NCBI GenBank assembly: GCA_030386875.1
Contig: CM059562.1
Location: 75,078,095 to 75,142,094, forward strand
Length of the DNA stretch: 64,000 bases
DNA from: Morinoia aosen
Lineage: Eukaryota; Arthropoda; Malacostraca; Amphipoda; Talitridae
Reading direction: 5' to 3'
Both the position numbers and the translations under genes were made by a program. Shown here in pieces: positions 10,351-22,529 of the stretch. Position 1 is the first letter of the stretch. The number at the start of each line of letters is the position of its first letter. The notes under the pieces were generated by a model. It was given only the letters and a program-made list of their open reading frames with translations, was not told the DNA's origin and made no database searches.

Positions 10351-12140
10351 TTAGTTTAGAGTTACGTTAGAGACGTGCAGGCTCGCAAACAAAATCCTGT
10401 AAAGCCTGGGTTACTCTGAAACAAACTTTACCAGCCACGTCTCCCGCCAGTAAAAACTTGGTAAAGGGAACAGTGAAAATTCAACAGTGCATATGCATGA
10501 ATAATCTGCGTACTCTATTAATTCGTACGAAATTATTAGAAAGGCATTCCCACTTATTACACGTCAAAACACCTTTAAGAAAAACTAGAAAAAGTATGTT
10601 TGTAAAAAGGAATATTATTCCACATGCGTAACGTATGATTTTAAATCCCAGCGTCAAGACATGAGAGGCAGTTTGTGCTTCGCCATCTTGGAAAACAACG
10701 AGACCGGCAACAACGACGCGAGGAGTTCTGTCGTGCTCTCTCACGAGTATTTTGCGAACGAATTTCAATATCATATGACCGCTGCAAGGTATGACTTTCA
10801 GTAAGGGAAAGGACGTAGTTGAATATTTAATATAAATTACTGACACACGAAATGCACGTGACGTGAAAAGTTCACGCTAAGTCATGTTGAGAAATCCTCT
10901 GAATGAAAACATGCTACATCACAATTCCTACGCATAACTACGTATCCAAATACACAGCACTGTCACTATTTATACTCACTGAACACGAAGAAAGGAACAC
11001 GATAATTTTCTAACACAGATTTACTCACGAGAATTGCTGTAACACCGAGCTAGAGAGAACGCCAATGTGAAAGTGCGTTTTTTAAAAGAGACGCGTCTTG
11101 CGCGGTATTGCCACTCAGGAGGTCCTCTCTCGAAAAATGTCGAGTGTTATTTCATTGTCTCATGCATTTACACAAAAACTTCAATGATTACGAATTAGAA
11201 GTAGAAATAATTAATAATAAATTAGAGTAAGATTTTTAATGCTAATAATTATTTTATTTAAGTACGAATGGGAAAATTTATAATTCCTACGCTCTGTAGC
11301 GAATGCTACATGTTGATCGTCATTACAGTGCATTAACAATGTCACATTGAGATCATGAGCCAATATTAAATTATAACAGAGGAACAACAAAAAGCAGTAG
11401 AATTTCATATATTAACAGAGCTCATGCATGGTTTTTCTTTTTGCGTCATATAGGCTGTACAAATGTTCTGCGCTTTTCTGATTTCTATTCATTTTGCTAT
11501 ATATATGGCATTCCTATGAAAATAAAGCTACTAGCTGGTGCCTTTTCAATATTATTTTAGAAAATGGAATTCATTTTATTGTTCATGCTATATTTACAAA
11601 TGAAACGTTTCTTCCAGTATCATGATATTTCATTCAATTCTAGTCCACACATTTACTCTATCTATTAATTTTCTTAGCAAAACAATGCACTATTTTGAAT
11701 ATCTTAATATTATTTTTATGCATAACAATATATACGTAAAATAAATTGAACAATATTTAATTGAAATTATATTTGATAAATAAAATGTTGCGGTTGCGAT
11801 CGCAATTTTTTTCAAGTTTCTGTTGCGGTTGCATCGCACCTTTTTTCGTGTTGTTGCGGTTGCGGTTGCGCCGCAACATTTTAAAAGTTGCGTGCCCAAC
11901 ACTGGCAATATTAGAATTTGGGAAGTGAGATGCTATACTTTTAAAAGCAATCTCTCTACACAATCTGTTTTTATACTCTGCGAGCTTAACTTTCCATAAA
12001 CACGGAAATTCTTTTCATTTTTCGATTGGTTTAAATTTCTTCCTTGCTCCATAATATGTAAGCCATGACTACACATGCTCTCTATTGTCTCAAGAGCAAC
12101 TGAACGTTGTTGACTGGCAGTGCACGCCACCAATATATAA
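10351..12140. other. CR1 5' flank and AT-rich stretch
   Basis: The first hundred or so bases may be CR1 5' UTR, but its boundary is not visible. The rest is AT-rich without a supportable gene. At 11,784-11,880 there is a cluster of TTGCGG hexamers, annotated separately. Confidence 0.4.
11784..11880. repeat. TTGCGG hexamer cluster
   Basis: Three clusters of GTTGCGGTTGCG-like sequence are separated by T-rich spacers. They look like a degenerate hexanucleotide array, and I see no protein or RNA function in them. Confidence 0.5.
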
Positions 12141-12149
12141 CATGCTGAA

Positions 12150-12630
12150 TGTTGCCGCTCCTTACCGTGAGCGTGGCAATATGGGTCATTTTGCTCTGCT
12201 GTGGGCGGAGCTTATTCGACTGGCGGGATGGAGCGACGATGTGGAGCGCGAAGACATCGTCAATGTAAAGGCCAAAATACACGCACGCTTTTTTCACCGT
12301 CACCGATCATCATGAGCGGCATTAAGCCCCGCCCACCAGTAAGCAGTGAGCGTGAACGGTCACTGCCGAGCTTATACACGCGCGCTCTTCACCGTCACCG
12401 TTCATTGTAATTGACGCTGATTATGGAAAATATCTAACATGCTTGATATGCCGGTGACGGTCATAAGGATCAGTGCCGCTCACGAAATTAGGGTCATTTT
12501 GGCTTGCAGTGGGCGGGGCTTAGCTGCATTGGGTGGGGCTAAGCGACTCTCATAAGGATCGGTGACGGTGATGAGCGATCGTGTATTCGGGCCTAAAAGG
12601 GCCTTTAAGGGCCTTTCACACGATCAGTTT
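12150..12630. repeat. GC-rich block with direct and inverted modules (MITE-like)
   Basis: The module GGGTCATTTT...GTGGGCGG(A/G)GCTTA occurs at about 12,183 and 12,490 in direct orientation, and its core appears inverted at about 12,318 (GCATTAAGCCCCGCCCACC). CACCGTCACCG and its complement recur four times. The last 50 bases (12,577-12,626) are an imperfect palindrome built on GATCGTGT and ACACGATC. This is probably one or two short non-autonomous DNA elements. The family is not recognised. Confidence 0.5.
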
Positions 12631-12639
12631 TCTCGTCAG

Positions 12640-14360
12640 TGACACCACACTCACTGAGTGTGGTCAAAACACTCGCGTTCACACGTACGTTCGCGTGACT
12701 GAAGTGGCGCGTCACTGGCAAGCTTGTCAGTGCTTCACTATGCGTTGTCGAGAAAGATTCGTCGTAGTCAAAGCAAGCATACTCATCGGCTTTGCGGTCA
12801 TAGAGAAGAAAAAACACCGTAAATTAAGCTAGGGGGTATAAGATCCAGTGGGTATAAGATTGGCTGGCTAAACATCCAGAAAATGGCAGTTATAACCAGA
12901 TTTGTAGTAGGTTAGGGCTAAATATCCAAATTTCGCTCACTAATTATTTGTCGCATTCCTTCTTTTTTCAGCATTTGTAAAATTTGGTCACACCAAATCT
13001 AACAAATACTACAACTACTACGAATGTAATAATCTACTTCATAATAACTTCAAGTGCAGGTAATATTTTCCGCTCGTTTTATACAGTTTTGCATGTACCA
13101 GCGTGTAACAGTATAGCTCGTAAATTGAATTTTTTTCTTGAACTATATTCGGTCATTTCCTAGCGACACAGTGACTAGGATATAGAAATTCCAATTGAAA
13201 TCTAGCGCACATTCATTAGAACTGTGTGATAGAATGCATGCGTAAATCTGTCATCCGCAAGCAACTATTATAAAATAAAATAAGCCTCTCAAATTACTGC
13301 GTGATAATATCTAATAATGCATGTGAATGTGACAGCGGTACGGATAAACTAATAAATGTTTAGATTTATTTCAGGAAACATTTTCATGCTGAAATTAAAT
13401 GTTAAGGAGAATTCATGGAAAAAGTTTTTTATTTTATTTGAAAATGCCGAACAAATTGTTGAAATTGCACTTCGGTTAAATATTTAATTTTTACATTATA
13501 ATAAACAAAAATAATATACATTTTCAGTATTTCCAGAGTGAATATTAAATAAGATTGAAAATCCTTTGTAAATGGCGCTGACACTACAACAGGACGAATG
13601 CATTATGATATGCTTGTAAAAATATAAACTATTGTTCCCCGCACCTGTGAATCCAGGTGTTATCCTCGGCTAAATAATAGATTTTTGGAAGCAAATGCTC
13701 TATATTCTTTCCTAAACTATTTTTGATGCGTATTAATTTTTTCCTTCAACCCATTCTCATGTAAACTAATATTGTGTTGATTCATTGCTTCAATAACATA
13801 TTTGAGCTACTTACTTTTTATATCTCTGCTCTTGTAGTCGTTGCTTTGCACTTTCCACAAAGCAGGCTGTTAACGAAAATAGCTAATTAATGATTTAGAC
13901 CAGGTTGAGACCATTTAACACGGGAGAGCGATCGCAACCATCCTTACTAGACGCCGGGTGGGCGAAAACTGACACGCAAATAGAAGCAAACCAGCAGTCA
14001 AACCCGACAGTGGCGAGTGCCGAGTAGAGAGCAAAAGAGAGCACGCATGCCCAAATATGGTGTTGCGGAACCGTGAGTGTCAGTGTTAACTTACGAAAAA
14101 ACTGATCTTGTGAAAGCCCCTTTGGACAGTTTCTAGCCACGACCACGGGTGCGTCAAAGCTTGTGCTCCGCTGGTCATTGGTCAACATTTCCTCGCTACC
14201 TTGGACCTAAGCGTTACCGACCCCTTATAAGGGTGTAAGGCATTTATGTGAATTTTGTGCCCCGTTAAAATTGGGGACTTTCTTGCCACTTTATAGCCGG
14301 GTGGCATCACAATAGAAATTCTCCCACTAGCTCACCCAGATTTGTTTTATTTTTCATTTT
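12640..14360. other. No supported gene
   Basis: Apart from a GC-richer stretch at 12,640-12,830 and another at 13,910-14,210, this is AT-rich DNA with no protein-like frame and no RNA gene. The two GC-richer patches may be pieces of unrecognised transposons. Confidence 0.35.
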
Positions 14361-14369
14361 TTGGATGCT

Positions 14370-14560
14370 GTGGCTTAGTGGTTGAGAGCGTGCAATTTTC
14401 ATGAGAACAGTCGCCGCTTGAATTCTCAGCATTGCTACTCCAGTGAATCTCCCAATAGGGAAAAGGGTGAATTTAGTCAGAATTTCCTGATTCCGCTCAA
14501 GCATCGGAAGTGGTACTGGTTCGACTAGGAGTAACCGTTGTTGATTCTCACTAGTTAGTT
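14370..14560 (+). mobile_element. tRNA-derived SINE copy
   Basis: It begins with a box A-like sequence (TGGCTTAGTGGTTGAGAGC), followed about 30 bases on by a degenerate box B (GCTTGAATTCTC). The 3' part contains TCGACTAGGAGTAACCGTTG, which is shared with a second copy at 27,261-27,450. The promoter boxes and shared tail identify a SINE family. The tRNA of origin cannot be named. Confidence 0.6.
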
Positions 14561-14846
14561 ATACAACACTAAAAAAACAATACACCCGATGATGCACATC
14601 AGACTTATTTTGAATAAAACATTCATTAAAATTTCAGTAACAATAAATATATAGACCACTTGTGGCTCATAGACCACTTGTGGCTTTGCATGTCAGTTTT
14701 TCCATATTTCTTTATTAAGCATATAAAATAATCAATTTTCGCTGCTTACGATAATAATAGAATTTCAACAGCAATTAAATAATTTTCGTACAAAAAACTA
14801 TGATGTATCACAGGGAAATAGTTTATGAAAATATACACTTGTCTCA

Positions 14847-14882
14847 CCGGTTACCGTGGCCGAGTGGTTGAGAGTGCTCTAC
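14847..14882 (+). mobile_element. tRNA-like head fragment
   Basis: GGTTACCGTGGCCGAGTGG followed by TTGAGAGTGCTC resembles the 5' half (acceptor and D arm, box A) of a type II tRNA such as tRNA-Ser or tRNA-Leu. The anticodon and T arms do not follow, so it is a truncated SINE head rather than a tRNA gene. Confidence 0.45.
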
Positions 14883-14899
14883 ATAAGACAACAAACAAC

Positions 14900-16100
14900 A
14901 AACATTGTGTAATATAGCGCAAAACGTAAGTTCTAGTTAGACAGACCTAAAGTTGGCAAAGCTCCTGATGGCAACACGTGCAGCTCAGTCTCTCATTGGT
15001 CTTAGTCCCAACACCAATAAATGTTGGCTAAGTTTGTTTTATATAAGTTACCCAGTTGCCCAGTATAAGTTACCCAGCTGCCCCATTGTTCAGCAGTCCA
15101 GTGCTGGTACTTCCTACAAAAATTGTGCCGGGCTTTGATGTTCTTCGCCGTCAAAAGAGGTTTCTTCGCAGCTCTCCTTAAAGCAAGTCAGGTATCAAAG
15201 AGTCACATGGAGCTAGGATATATGGAGGGAGCATAGCGCACTCTGATCGGGCTCAATTTGGCTTCAAAAGTTGAAAGACTCGGGCACTCTTTAATGCCCG
15301 ACAAGTCACAATTCTGAGCCAACCACAGACGCTTGGCTGAAGTTGGCTCCACCCACCTTCCCTACAACCCCACCTCATTTTCCAAAGCAAGATTAGTCAT
15401 GTACGCAAAGAGTCGACGTCAATCAGTTCACGCAGAGGCACGGAAGGCATTCCTCTCACATTCTAGCGCAAACCCTGAACTGCTGGCAGTCCTTTCCCCC
15501 AACGAGTAGCACACTAAAGCCATATCTTGACGAACCGACGACAATATTTTCCTGCCAGCCAAGATTCCAATATCAGGTCAATAAATAATCATCAACCCAA
15601 TATTGGCCTAATAATTTCTGGCTACCTGGGAGGGGCTGTCTTCGCCACTATGGGTTTTGTCTCGTTGAATTGTTTTACCAATCTGCAGACAGTTGACGAT
15701 AATGCAAGTTGCTTGGGAACGACTTTTTTTGATAGGTCATTCTGATGGAGAAGAATGATGTTTTTCCTAATTTCTTCCGAAATCACCATGATTTTGAATC
15801 TGGTTAATACATTTTTTTAATCTAAAAAAAATAATTAAACATATATTTTAATATACACGCCAATAACCTTGCAAACGATTTTTTCATCAGTTCCAATGCT
15901 CGTATCAGCTTTTAAGCCAGCATAAATAGTTTTCCAGTATTTTAGGAAAATTAAATTGGTCAATTTCCAAGGAAATCTACTTAATTTCTTTTTAAACCTA
16001 ACTTTTAAGCAATTTTGCTAGATTATAGAACTATTTAAGATTAGGCATGGGTATATTCTGAAATAAAAAAGCCTTTTCTCAAAATCATTGGCCACACATG
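14900..16100. other. No supported gene
   Basis: A 22-bp direct duplication (ATAAGTTACCCAG...) lies at about 15,043-15,087. The stretch 14,950-15,520 is GC-richer than its surroundings, with no recognisable coding content. The remainder is AT-rich. Confidence 0.35.
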
Positions 16101-18235
16101 TACATAGAACGTGTGTAAATGTCGCGTTGCGTGCTGTTGAAACACGAATTGAATCGATCCAAAAGCATCGAAATCAATTGAGTTTACTCATGTAAGGGTA
16201 GAGAAAAATGATTACATGAAGTTGCTAGTATTCTGTTATGTCCGATGATTGAAAGCGTCTTCTAAAACCACAGTGCCAAAAAAGTATTGTGCACATGGGG
16301 GATTACGCACTTAGTGAGGGTGTCATTTTCGGAGAGGATTAAATTATGGATGGAAAATATAATGGTAATCTCTACTGAAATTCTATTTTATCGATTTCAA
16401 ATGTTGAGGTTTTTAGCCTAGTTGTATTACGTAATATAAAAAATGTTTTTCATGCTATTTGACAGTTTCCCTTCATCGCAAAGACAAATTGTAAAAATTA
16501 TTTACCTGCTAACGATATTGCAAAATTAAAATAGAGCAGCCGCGTATTTCAAGTTGAAAATCATTTGTTGTACGATAAACCATCGACTTCGTCAATGATG
16601 TTCATAAATGAAGAGGTTGGAATCTAATATGCTGTGAGTAGCGCACGCTCCAAGCCCTTGCGTGACAAGAGATGCCGTACCATGCATGCTTGTATAGTTT
16701 GATCAATGCTATTTGATTCCGTGTTTATTATGCACAACATCAGTTCCTCGACAAAATGAAACCTCCATCAGTGTTTTTTTTTGTTCCTGTAAAAGTGAAT
16801 AGCTTATCACACACGTGCCTCACCATTGTTCAGTGCACATAATTTCAAAAGAAAGCATGAAGGTTTTAACATGAATTACAGTATTTCTCTTTGAATTTTT
16901 ACTGTAGCCTTTTTCTGTTGCCACGTGCATACGAGGAAAAATGATCCAGAAAATTTAGTTGACGAGGATATATATATTTCCTTTTTATGGACAATGAACT
17001 CATAAGTTTTTCGCCCCTGTATGTAACCAAGAATAAAAAATAATTAAATGTTTATTGTTTCATATCTGCTTAAGTGACTTCTGTATGAAAAGTTATTTAA
17101 ATCGGCACTGATCGCTTCTTAAACTATGACCTACAAAAATTCTTTGTGATAGTTCGAAAAACGAATCCTGATCCTAAAGTACTTTTTGGCAAGAATGACT
17201 TTAATTATGAACGCACTGCTTCATGGGAATATGAAGTAGATTATAAACATGAGATATTTCGAAGCTAGAATGCATAATATTTTCACTTTGGGGATTGACA
17301 TGACAAATTCGTCCGAGATAGAGTAAGTGTTTATTCCAGATTCTTTAGCTGCCAATTGAAAGGTGAAAAATAAAACCAGACGTGGCCCTCAACAAAAGCT
17401 TAGCATGAAGTATTAACCACTTTATTCATTGTTCGTTGTTCATTGTTAGGTTTCGTCAAAAGAAAAGGAAATTGAATGTTTTCTGAGTACATTTGTATAC
17501 GTGAATTTTTGCTCCAAAGAGTTTATCATGGTTTATTGAACTTAATTTGAATTTTATAAATTCATCTCCATCTTGCAACATTTTTTCGCTGATGCTTCTC
17601 GAATTTTGTGATACATCGAAAATATTTGTTTAAACAATTGTAGTATGGGGAAGAAAAGAGAGTATCAGTGGAGCTGAAGGCTCAAAATCAGAGTCATTGA
17701 CTCCAACCTTAGTCAACCTGGAACTCTCTTATAGAATATACCGTTGAAACATCGTTTATAAATAATTTCAAGACAGCTATGTTTTACAATATCACTATCT
17801 TGAATTCTAAAAGTGTGATTCATGTTTGCGTAGTGAAATATTCAAGGACCATGCAATTTTTTATATATGTTCAGAAAGCTAATGCGCAGCTTCAGTTGTT
17901 TTATTACTTGAGTGTTCATGGTTTAAACTGTCATATCATAACTTTTTCCCCATGAACAATTCCAACCAGATCGATCAACAGAAGTCGAAAAGCAAAATTT
18001 CCTCTTTGCAAGCATAATTGGGGAATCTTCACTTGAGATCAAGCAAACCAAATGAGGTCGAAACGCAAGTCGTTCTTCAATGATCACATTTGTGTATGAT
18101 AATCTATGAAAATTTTTTCCCAAGAATCATTTATTACTCAATATTAACAAATTCGCTAAGGGCTTTTGAAATTTCAATCATTTGTTTCACAGTTCAGAGT
18201 CTAGTCCCATCTTAACGCTCCTTAAAGAAGCATGT
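16100..18235. repeat. Intergenic block shared with the other IR units (copy 1)
   Basis: The part 16,100-17,090 is clearly related to 29,380-30,125 and to 51,050-51,790. The part 17,095-18,235 is related to 52,880-53,240. Shared landmarks include GTGTTTATTATGCACAAC and TTATGAACGCACTG. In each case the block lies between the 5' end of one IR unit and the 3' end of the next. It is the spacer of a tandem duplication unit, and no conserved frame is seen in it. Confidence 0.7.
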
Positions 18236-18239
18236 GATA

Positions 18240-18780
18240 GTAACCAACTCTCCATCTATTCTGTCTAGTAAAATGGTCAAATTTGAGTATAGCTATCTGT
18301 GGGCCCGAATAAGTGCAGTGACTTCTAGGGCATCATACACCATCAAGGTTATTCTAAGGTATACAATTATATATAGCCTAATTCACTTAACCTAGATGCG
18401 AACTAGACTGATCAATGAATAAGTTCACTCCAGATTCGATGTTTAATTTTCCTAAGTAGTTTGATTGGGCTAGATGTAAACAGTATATTCTAGAAACGAC
18501 TTGAGAACACACTGAAGATCACTGACATTAACCATGGCAAATTACCCTAGTAGGATGATTTATTTCGGAGAAAAGATATGACTTGGTTACCTAACATAAT
18601 TAATATTTCAATAGTAAAAGAGATTCAAGATTCATTTTGAAAGCATCATAAGAATTTTTTTCATGGACCTCTGCAGGGATTGAGTTCCAAGTCTTGGTTG
18701 GACTTGGAACTCAATTCCTGACGAGATCAATGGAAAAATCATTACAAAGCTTTCAAAATGAATCTTGAATCTGTGGTGTT
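18240..18780 (-). mobile_element. LINE 3'-end fragment with terminal foldback
   Basis: The sequence matches, in reverse, the 3' end of the LINE at 59.4-63.1 kb, including the untranslated part around GAGTATAGC...GAATAAGT and the last coding part. At its 5' end (about 18,627-18,775) the fragment is followed by an inverted copy of the same 70 bases, giving a near-perfect hairpin centred near 18,704. It is non-coding. Confidence 0.75.
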
Positions 18781-19400
18781 CTCCCTCAGACTACTTTACG
18801 CTCCGGGCAGACTGTGAATATCAAAGGACTTCGTATATCAATGCCCGAAGCGAGTGCCTGAGGTACCAACGAACCCGACAGGGGAAAAAACACGACTGGA
18901 ATAAATGCCGTTCTATTAGGAATATTGCCAACCGTGATGGCACACGAGGAAAAGATTGCTGTCACGTAGTAACGCACTAAGAGACGTCTTGGAGGTCCGT
19001 CAGGTGATGTGGCGTTGCAGCTCGGATGGCGGTAGAGTGACTATTGAGTGCGAAGCGGCAGTATAGGCAGTTGAGACTGTTGCTGGCGGAGCGTCTTGTC
19101 CCCACGCGTCCCCACGGTTGAGTGCCACTTAGGCTAATCCAAAAAACGCCTCGAAGCCGGCCATTGCGTGAGGTGGCGGCTGTTCACTCGAAGTTTGTAT
19201 GGTGGTGTACAAGCGAACGGCTCGTTGAGACTACCACAAATCCTTATTTAACTTTAATCCCCTCATGCCTAACTTAACTTAAAATATTCATTCACCACAA
19301 TCATGTGACTGACGTGACATTTAAAGTTTCTGAAAGTCGATCGAGCAAAACGTACGGGTCACAGGTATTTATTCTGAAATTTTGCGGTGGTAATGAAATA
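18781..19400. other. GC-richer patch without a gene
   Basis: The segment 18,790-19,230 is GC-rich compared with its neighbours but contains only short frames with no family resemblance. It is absent from the same position in the IRb and IRc units, so it may be an inserted element or a unique remnant. Confidence 0.35.
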
Positions 19401-19603
19401 ATTAATTTTATTCATTTTGATACTTTTCAGGTGAGCATACTTCCATACAAGACAGTGTAATGTTTTTGTCAGGCTACAGCAGGGATTGATTTTTAATTTC
19501 TCTGCAATACGTAAAAGTGAAGCCACTCCCCCAGGAGGACCACCCCGCTAAGGAGGAGGCCCGTCCCCAGCAGCAGAAAAGCAGTGTAGCTCTCAGGCAC
19601 CCC

Positions 19604-19606
19604 CTA
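19604..19606 (-). other. Nonsense codon in IRa exon 12
   Basis: The codon is TAG where IRb and IRc read TTG, just before the M4 segment. The mutation alone would delete M4 and the C-terminal tail. Confidence 0.9.
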
Positions 19607-20140
19607 TGCCAGCGGAGACGACGGGGCGCACGAATCCTGTTTGCTAGTTTTTTTCTTCCATTTAGTGGAGAGCATATGCGGGATCCTGCCTTCCACGAGC
19701 TGTAGCATCCTGCATTCAAATTGAAAGTGGAAGTTTAAGACCAAAAAGTTAAATCTGATATTAGAACAAATGATGGCACGTAAGTAGACAAGTCTGATGC
19801 ATCTACGTAAGCCTTATAAGGCTTGGAATAACATGATGCGTCCTATCCAGGTGAGAAATACTGATTAACAAGTATAGCAGGCAACCATTGTTATAAATTT
19901 TTTTCTTGGGGGTTCGTACTCTTCACTCGTTGTTTCTCTAGAATAGAGTTTGCCTTGAAATTTTCAATCATATTCTTTTAGAATGTACAGGACCATTAAT
20001 CATACGTCATCAGTCACAAGCCATTACCTTGTCCGTATGGTTAGAAATGTAGCATTCATTTAGAAATGAATAAGAATTTAACCTATTTTAGTATTGTTCA
20101 ATTGCAGCACGTCTTACAGCATGAACAGCTAAAGTCTTAC

Positions 20141-20240
20141 TAAGGGTTGATAGTGTGGTTTATCGGACCATTCTTCCTGATTGGAAAACTTGTTATGGTC
20201 TCAAACAAATAATCTGCAGGCAGTTTTGTTGAGCGGCAAA
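20141..20240 (-). pseudogene. IRa exon 11 with deleted splice acceptor
   Basis: Intact copies read a pyrimidine tract then GCGCAG followed by Asp-Cys. IRa goes from TTTCTTTGC directly into CGCTC, a loss of about ten bases that takes away the AG. The donor side keeps GTAAGA but ends the exon with TA, and the next exon begins with G, so a spliced message would carry TAG. The Tyr-Leu-Phe-Glu and Arg-Lys-Asn-Gly-Pro motifs of the second ligand-binding half remain readable. Confidence 0.85.
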
Positions 20241-22109
20241 GAAATATGAATATTACAATACCTGAAAAAATTCCAGACTTTCTTGTTGGTAGATCACGCT
20301 ATTAGTTTGAAGTTTTGACAAAATACTACATGCTCACTCTGAAATAGGAACACTTTTATCCGAGTCAGCTTCACGAAGAAAATGACTTTTGGTTCCCTAC
20401 GAGCGTCTTAGTATCGGCCGAGCATGCCAAACTGGCAGGTCAGAAAAAAAAATACATAGAGCTGCCTTGTTTACAAGCTCAATGTGGACACTAAGTGACT
20501 AGATAAAAAAGGTCTGTTAATATGCATTCAAAAATATTTCTAAACCTAACATATGTATTAAGGAGCTGCAGCTGAATCGCTCACCTCAAAATTGACCTCG
20601 TAGTATTCATGCGCCATGACGGTGACATGGCTAGCGTCGGCCAGACTCCTTTCGATATAAACAGCTTCTGTGGCAACGCTACGTGAGTCAGCTGAGATTA
20701 CGTCTCGCCATACGTTCAAAATCAGGGGGTTCCTCTCATCGGCAAGCTAGTGACGGAAAAGCAGTGAGAAATAATGGTCACCTCCACTGACATTTTTTCA
20801 TTCCCGAAAATGTATTTCCTTTTATTAAACACACAACTCAGTATATTTGACTTGTGGGATCATCGATTGTCACCGAAGGCTGCTGCATAACGTTTTGAAA
20901 TTCTGGCTTTTCTACGAATTTTCCTAGTGTTTATCATCTTTTTGAAACGCAACAGAACAACTAGAAGTGCCAGGAGCATGTCTTAATATTTTTTATGGCT
21001 GCTAGACAATGTTGAATCCAGAATGAGAAATTTAAAAGTCTGCATTAATAACATACTCATTCCTATTCATTGAAATAATCTATCTGATAGTAGATCTAAA
21101 TCCGTTGTTTATCAGACTTGAATCAGTCTAACTTTTACCTCATTAACACTTTGACAGCAATTAGCTAAAGTGCAGAACAATATTAAACTCCAATATAAAG
21201 TCAATAGTTGTAAGTAATTTAAAAAAACATTAACTTGATCGTGCCTTCATTTAGTTCTAATTAAGTACTCATGAAAATAGAGTCTGACTATTGGTCAGTT
21301 AGGAGCATCGTGAAAATCTTCTGCGGGGCTACTGGTTTCTCACGTTGCGGTCAAAGCGTTTAGTGAACGAGTGCTTCCATAGGCCTCGAATGGGAACCTA
21401 ATATTTACCACTCCGAAGAGGTGGTTCTCGGGAATCTTATTTAAATTTCAAAGATCGTAGAATCAGATACCTTGAACTGTTCGACAGCAGCTGTATCCTT
21501 GCTGATTCCCAAAGTATACTCGTGTCTGCGGTCGTAAATTTCCTCGAGGTTGCGGACGGGCAGCACAGTCTCGTCGGACGACAACACTGATATGAGGAAC
21601 GCAGTGTAGAACACGTGCAACAAGATGACCGCCACCAGCTCTGTCAGCAGCCAGATCCTGAGCGACGCGCGGGCTGGGTTCTCGTTAGCGTACCCTGAGA
21701 TTTGAAGTATTACATAAGAAAGCAGGTCGATCGAATAATTTTTTCTCAATTGAGAATATTGCGTATTTAATTTTAAGGTATTTTCTGTTATTGCTAATAT
21801 GCTTGTGACAATCAATGCACCGCATTGTTTCGTAAGATTTCACAGAATTTCAAATCACAGCCACCAATTTTTTATTTCATCACTTTTTTTCATGTCTGGA
21901 AATCTACGTTTCAAAGCATAATCATCCATGGCTGAAAACTATTTGAGCTAGTACAAATGAAAATGATATTATGAATACCCATGTTGCAGAATATTCTGGT
22001 GTTGAGGATGATTAAGTCCGACCATGATTTCGGCTGGTGGATCAATCCACCCAAGACTTTGAGGCAGGCCGCAGAGGCGATGAAGAACACAAACACCATA
22101 AGCCAGCTG

Positions 22110-22412
22110 GAGGGTGAGAATTCTCGTGTGTAGTTGGCGCCGGAGCTCAGAGAGTTGGGCTTCTGAATGACGAACACCAAACTGCAAAGTACTGCGTTAA
22201 GTTATCCGCAAGAGAGTACACTAACTCATGCCAAACATTGTTATGGTTCAAACCGAGGGTGAAGAGGGTGAGAATTCCCGTGTGTAGTTGGCGCCGGAGC
22301 TCAGAGACTTGGGCTTCTGAATGACGAACACCAAACTGCAAAGTACTGCGTTAAGTTATCCGCAAGAGAATACACTAACTCATGCCAAACATTGTTATGG
22401 TTCAAACGAGTT
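22110..22412. repeat. 154-bp tandem duplication covering half of IRa exon 8
   Basis: Two head-to-tail copies (about 22,110-22,263 and 22,264-22,412) share almost every base. Each contains the exon 8 acceptor (TTTGCAG on the minus strand) and the first ~24 codons of the exon. The upstream copy, if used as an acceptor, would reach a stop shortly after Ser-Pro. IRb and IRc have a single copy. Confidence 0.9.
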
Positions 22413-22529
22413 ACCTTAATGATCGTAAGTGTTAGGATTAGCTTAGTGGCATTTGATTGGCTTCTTCGTAACACAGCGGCAGAGCGCCAGAGCTTTCATC
22501 AGAGAGGATTTAGTGTTATAGGGATGCTT

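Noticed and set aside
14847..14882. Possible tRNA-Ser or tRNA-Leu gene
   Set aside because: Only the acceptor/D-arm half is present. No anticodon or T arm follows, so it is a SINE head.
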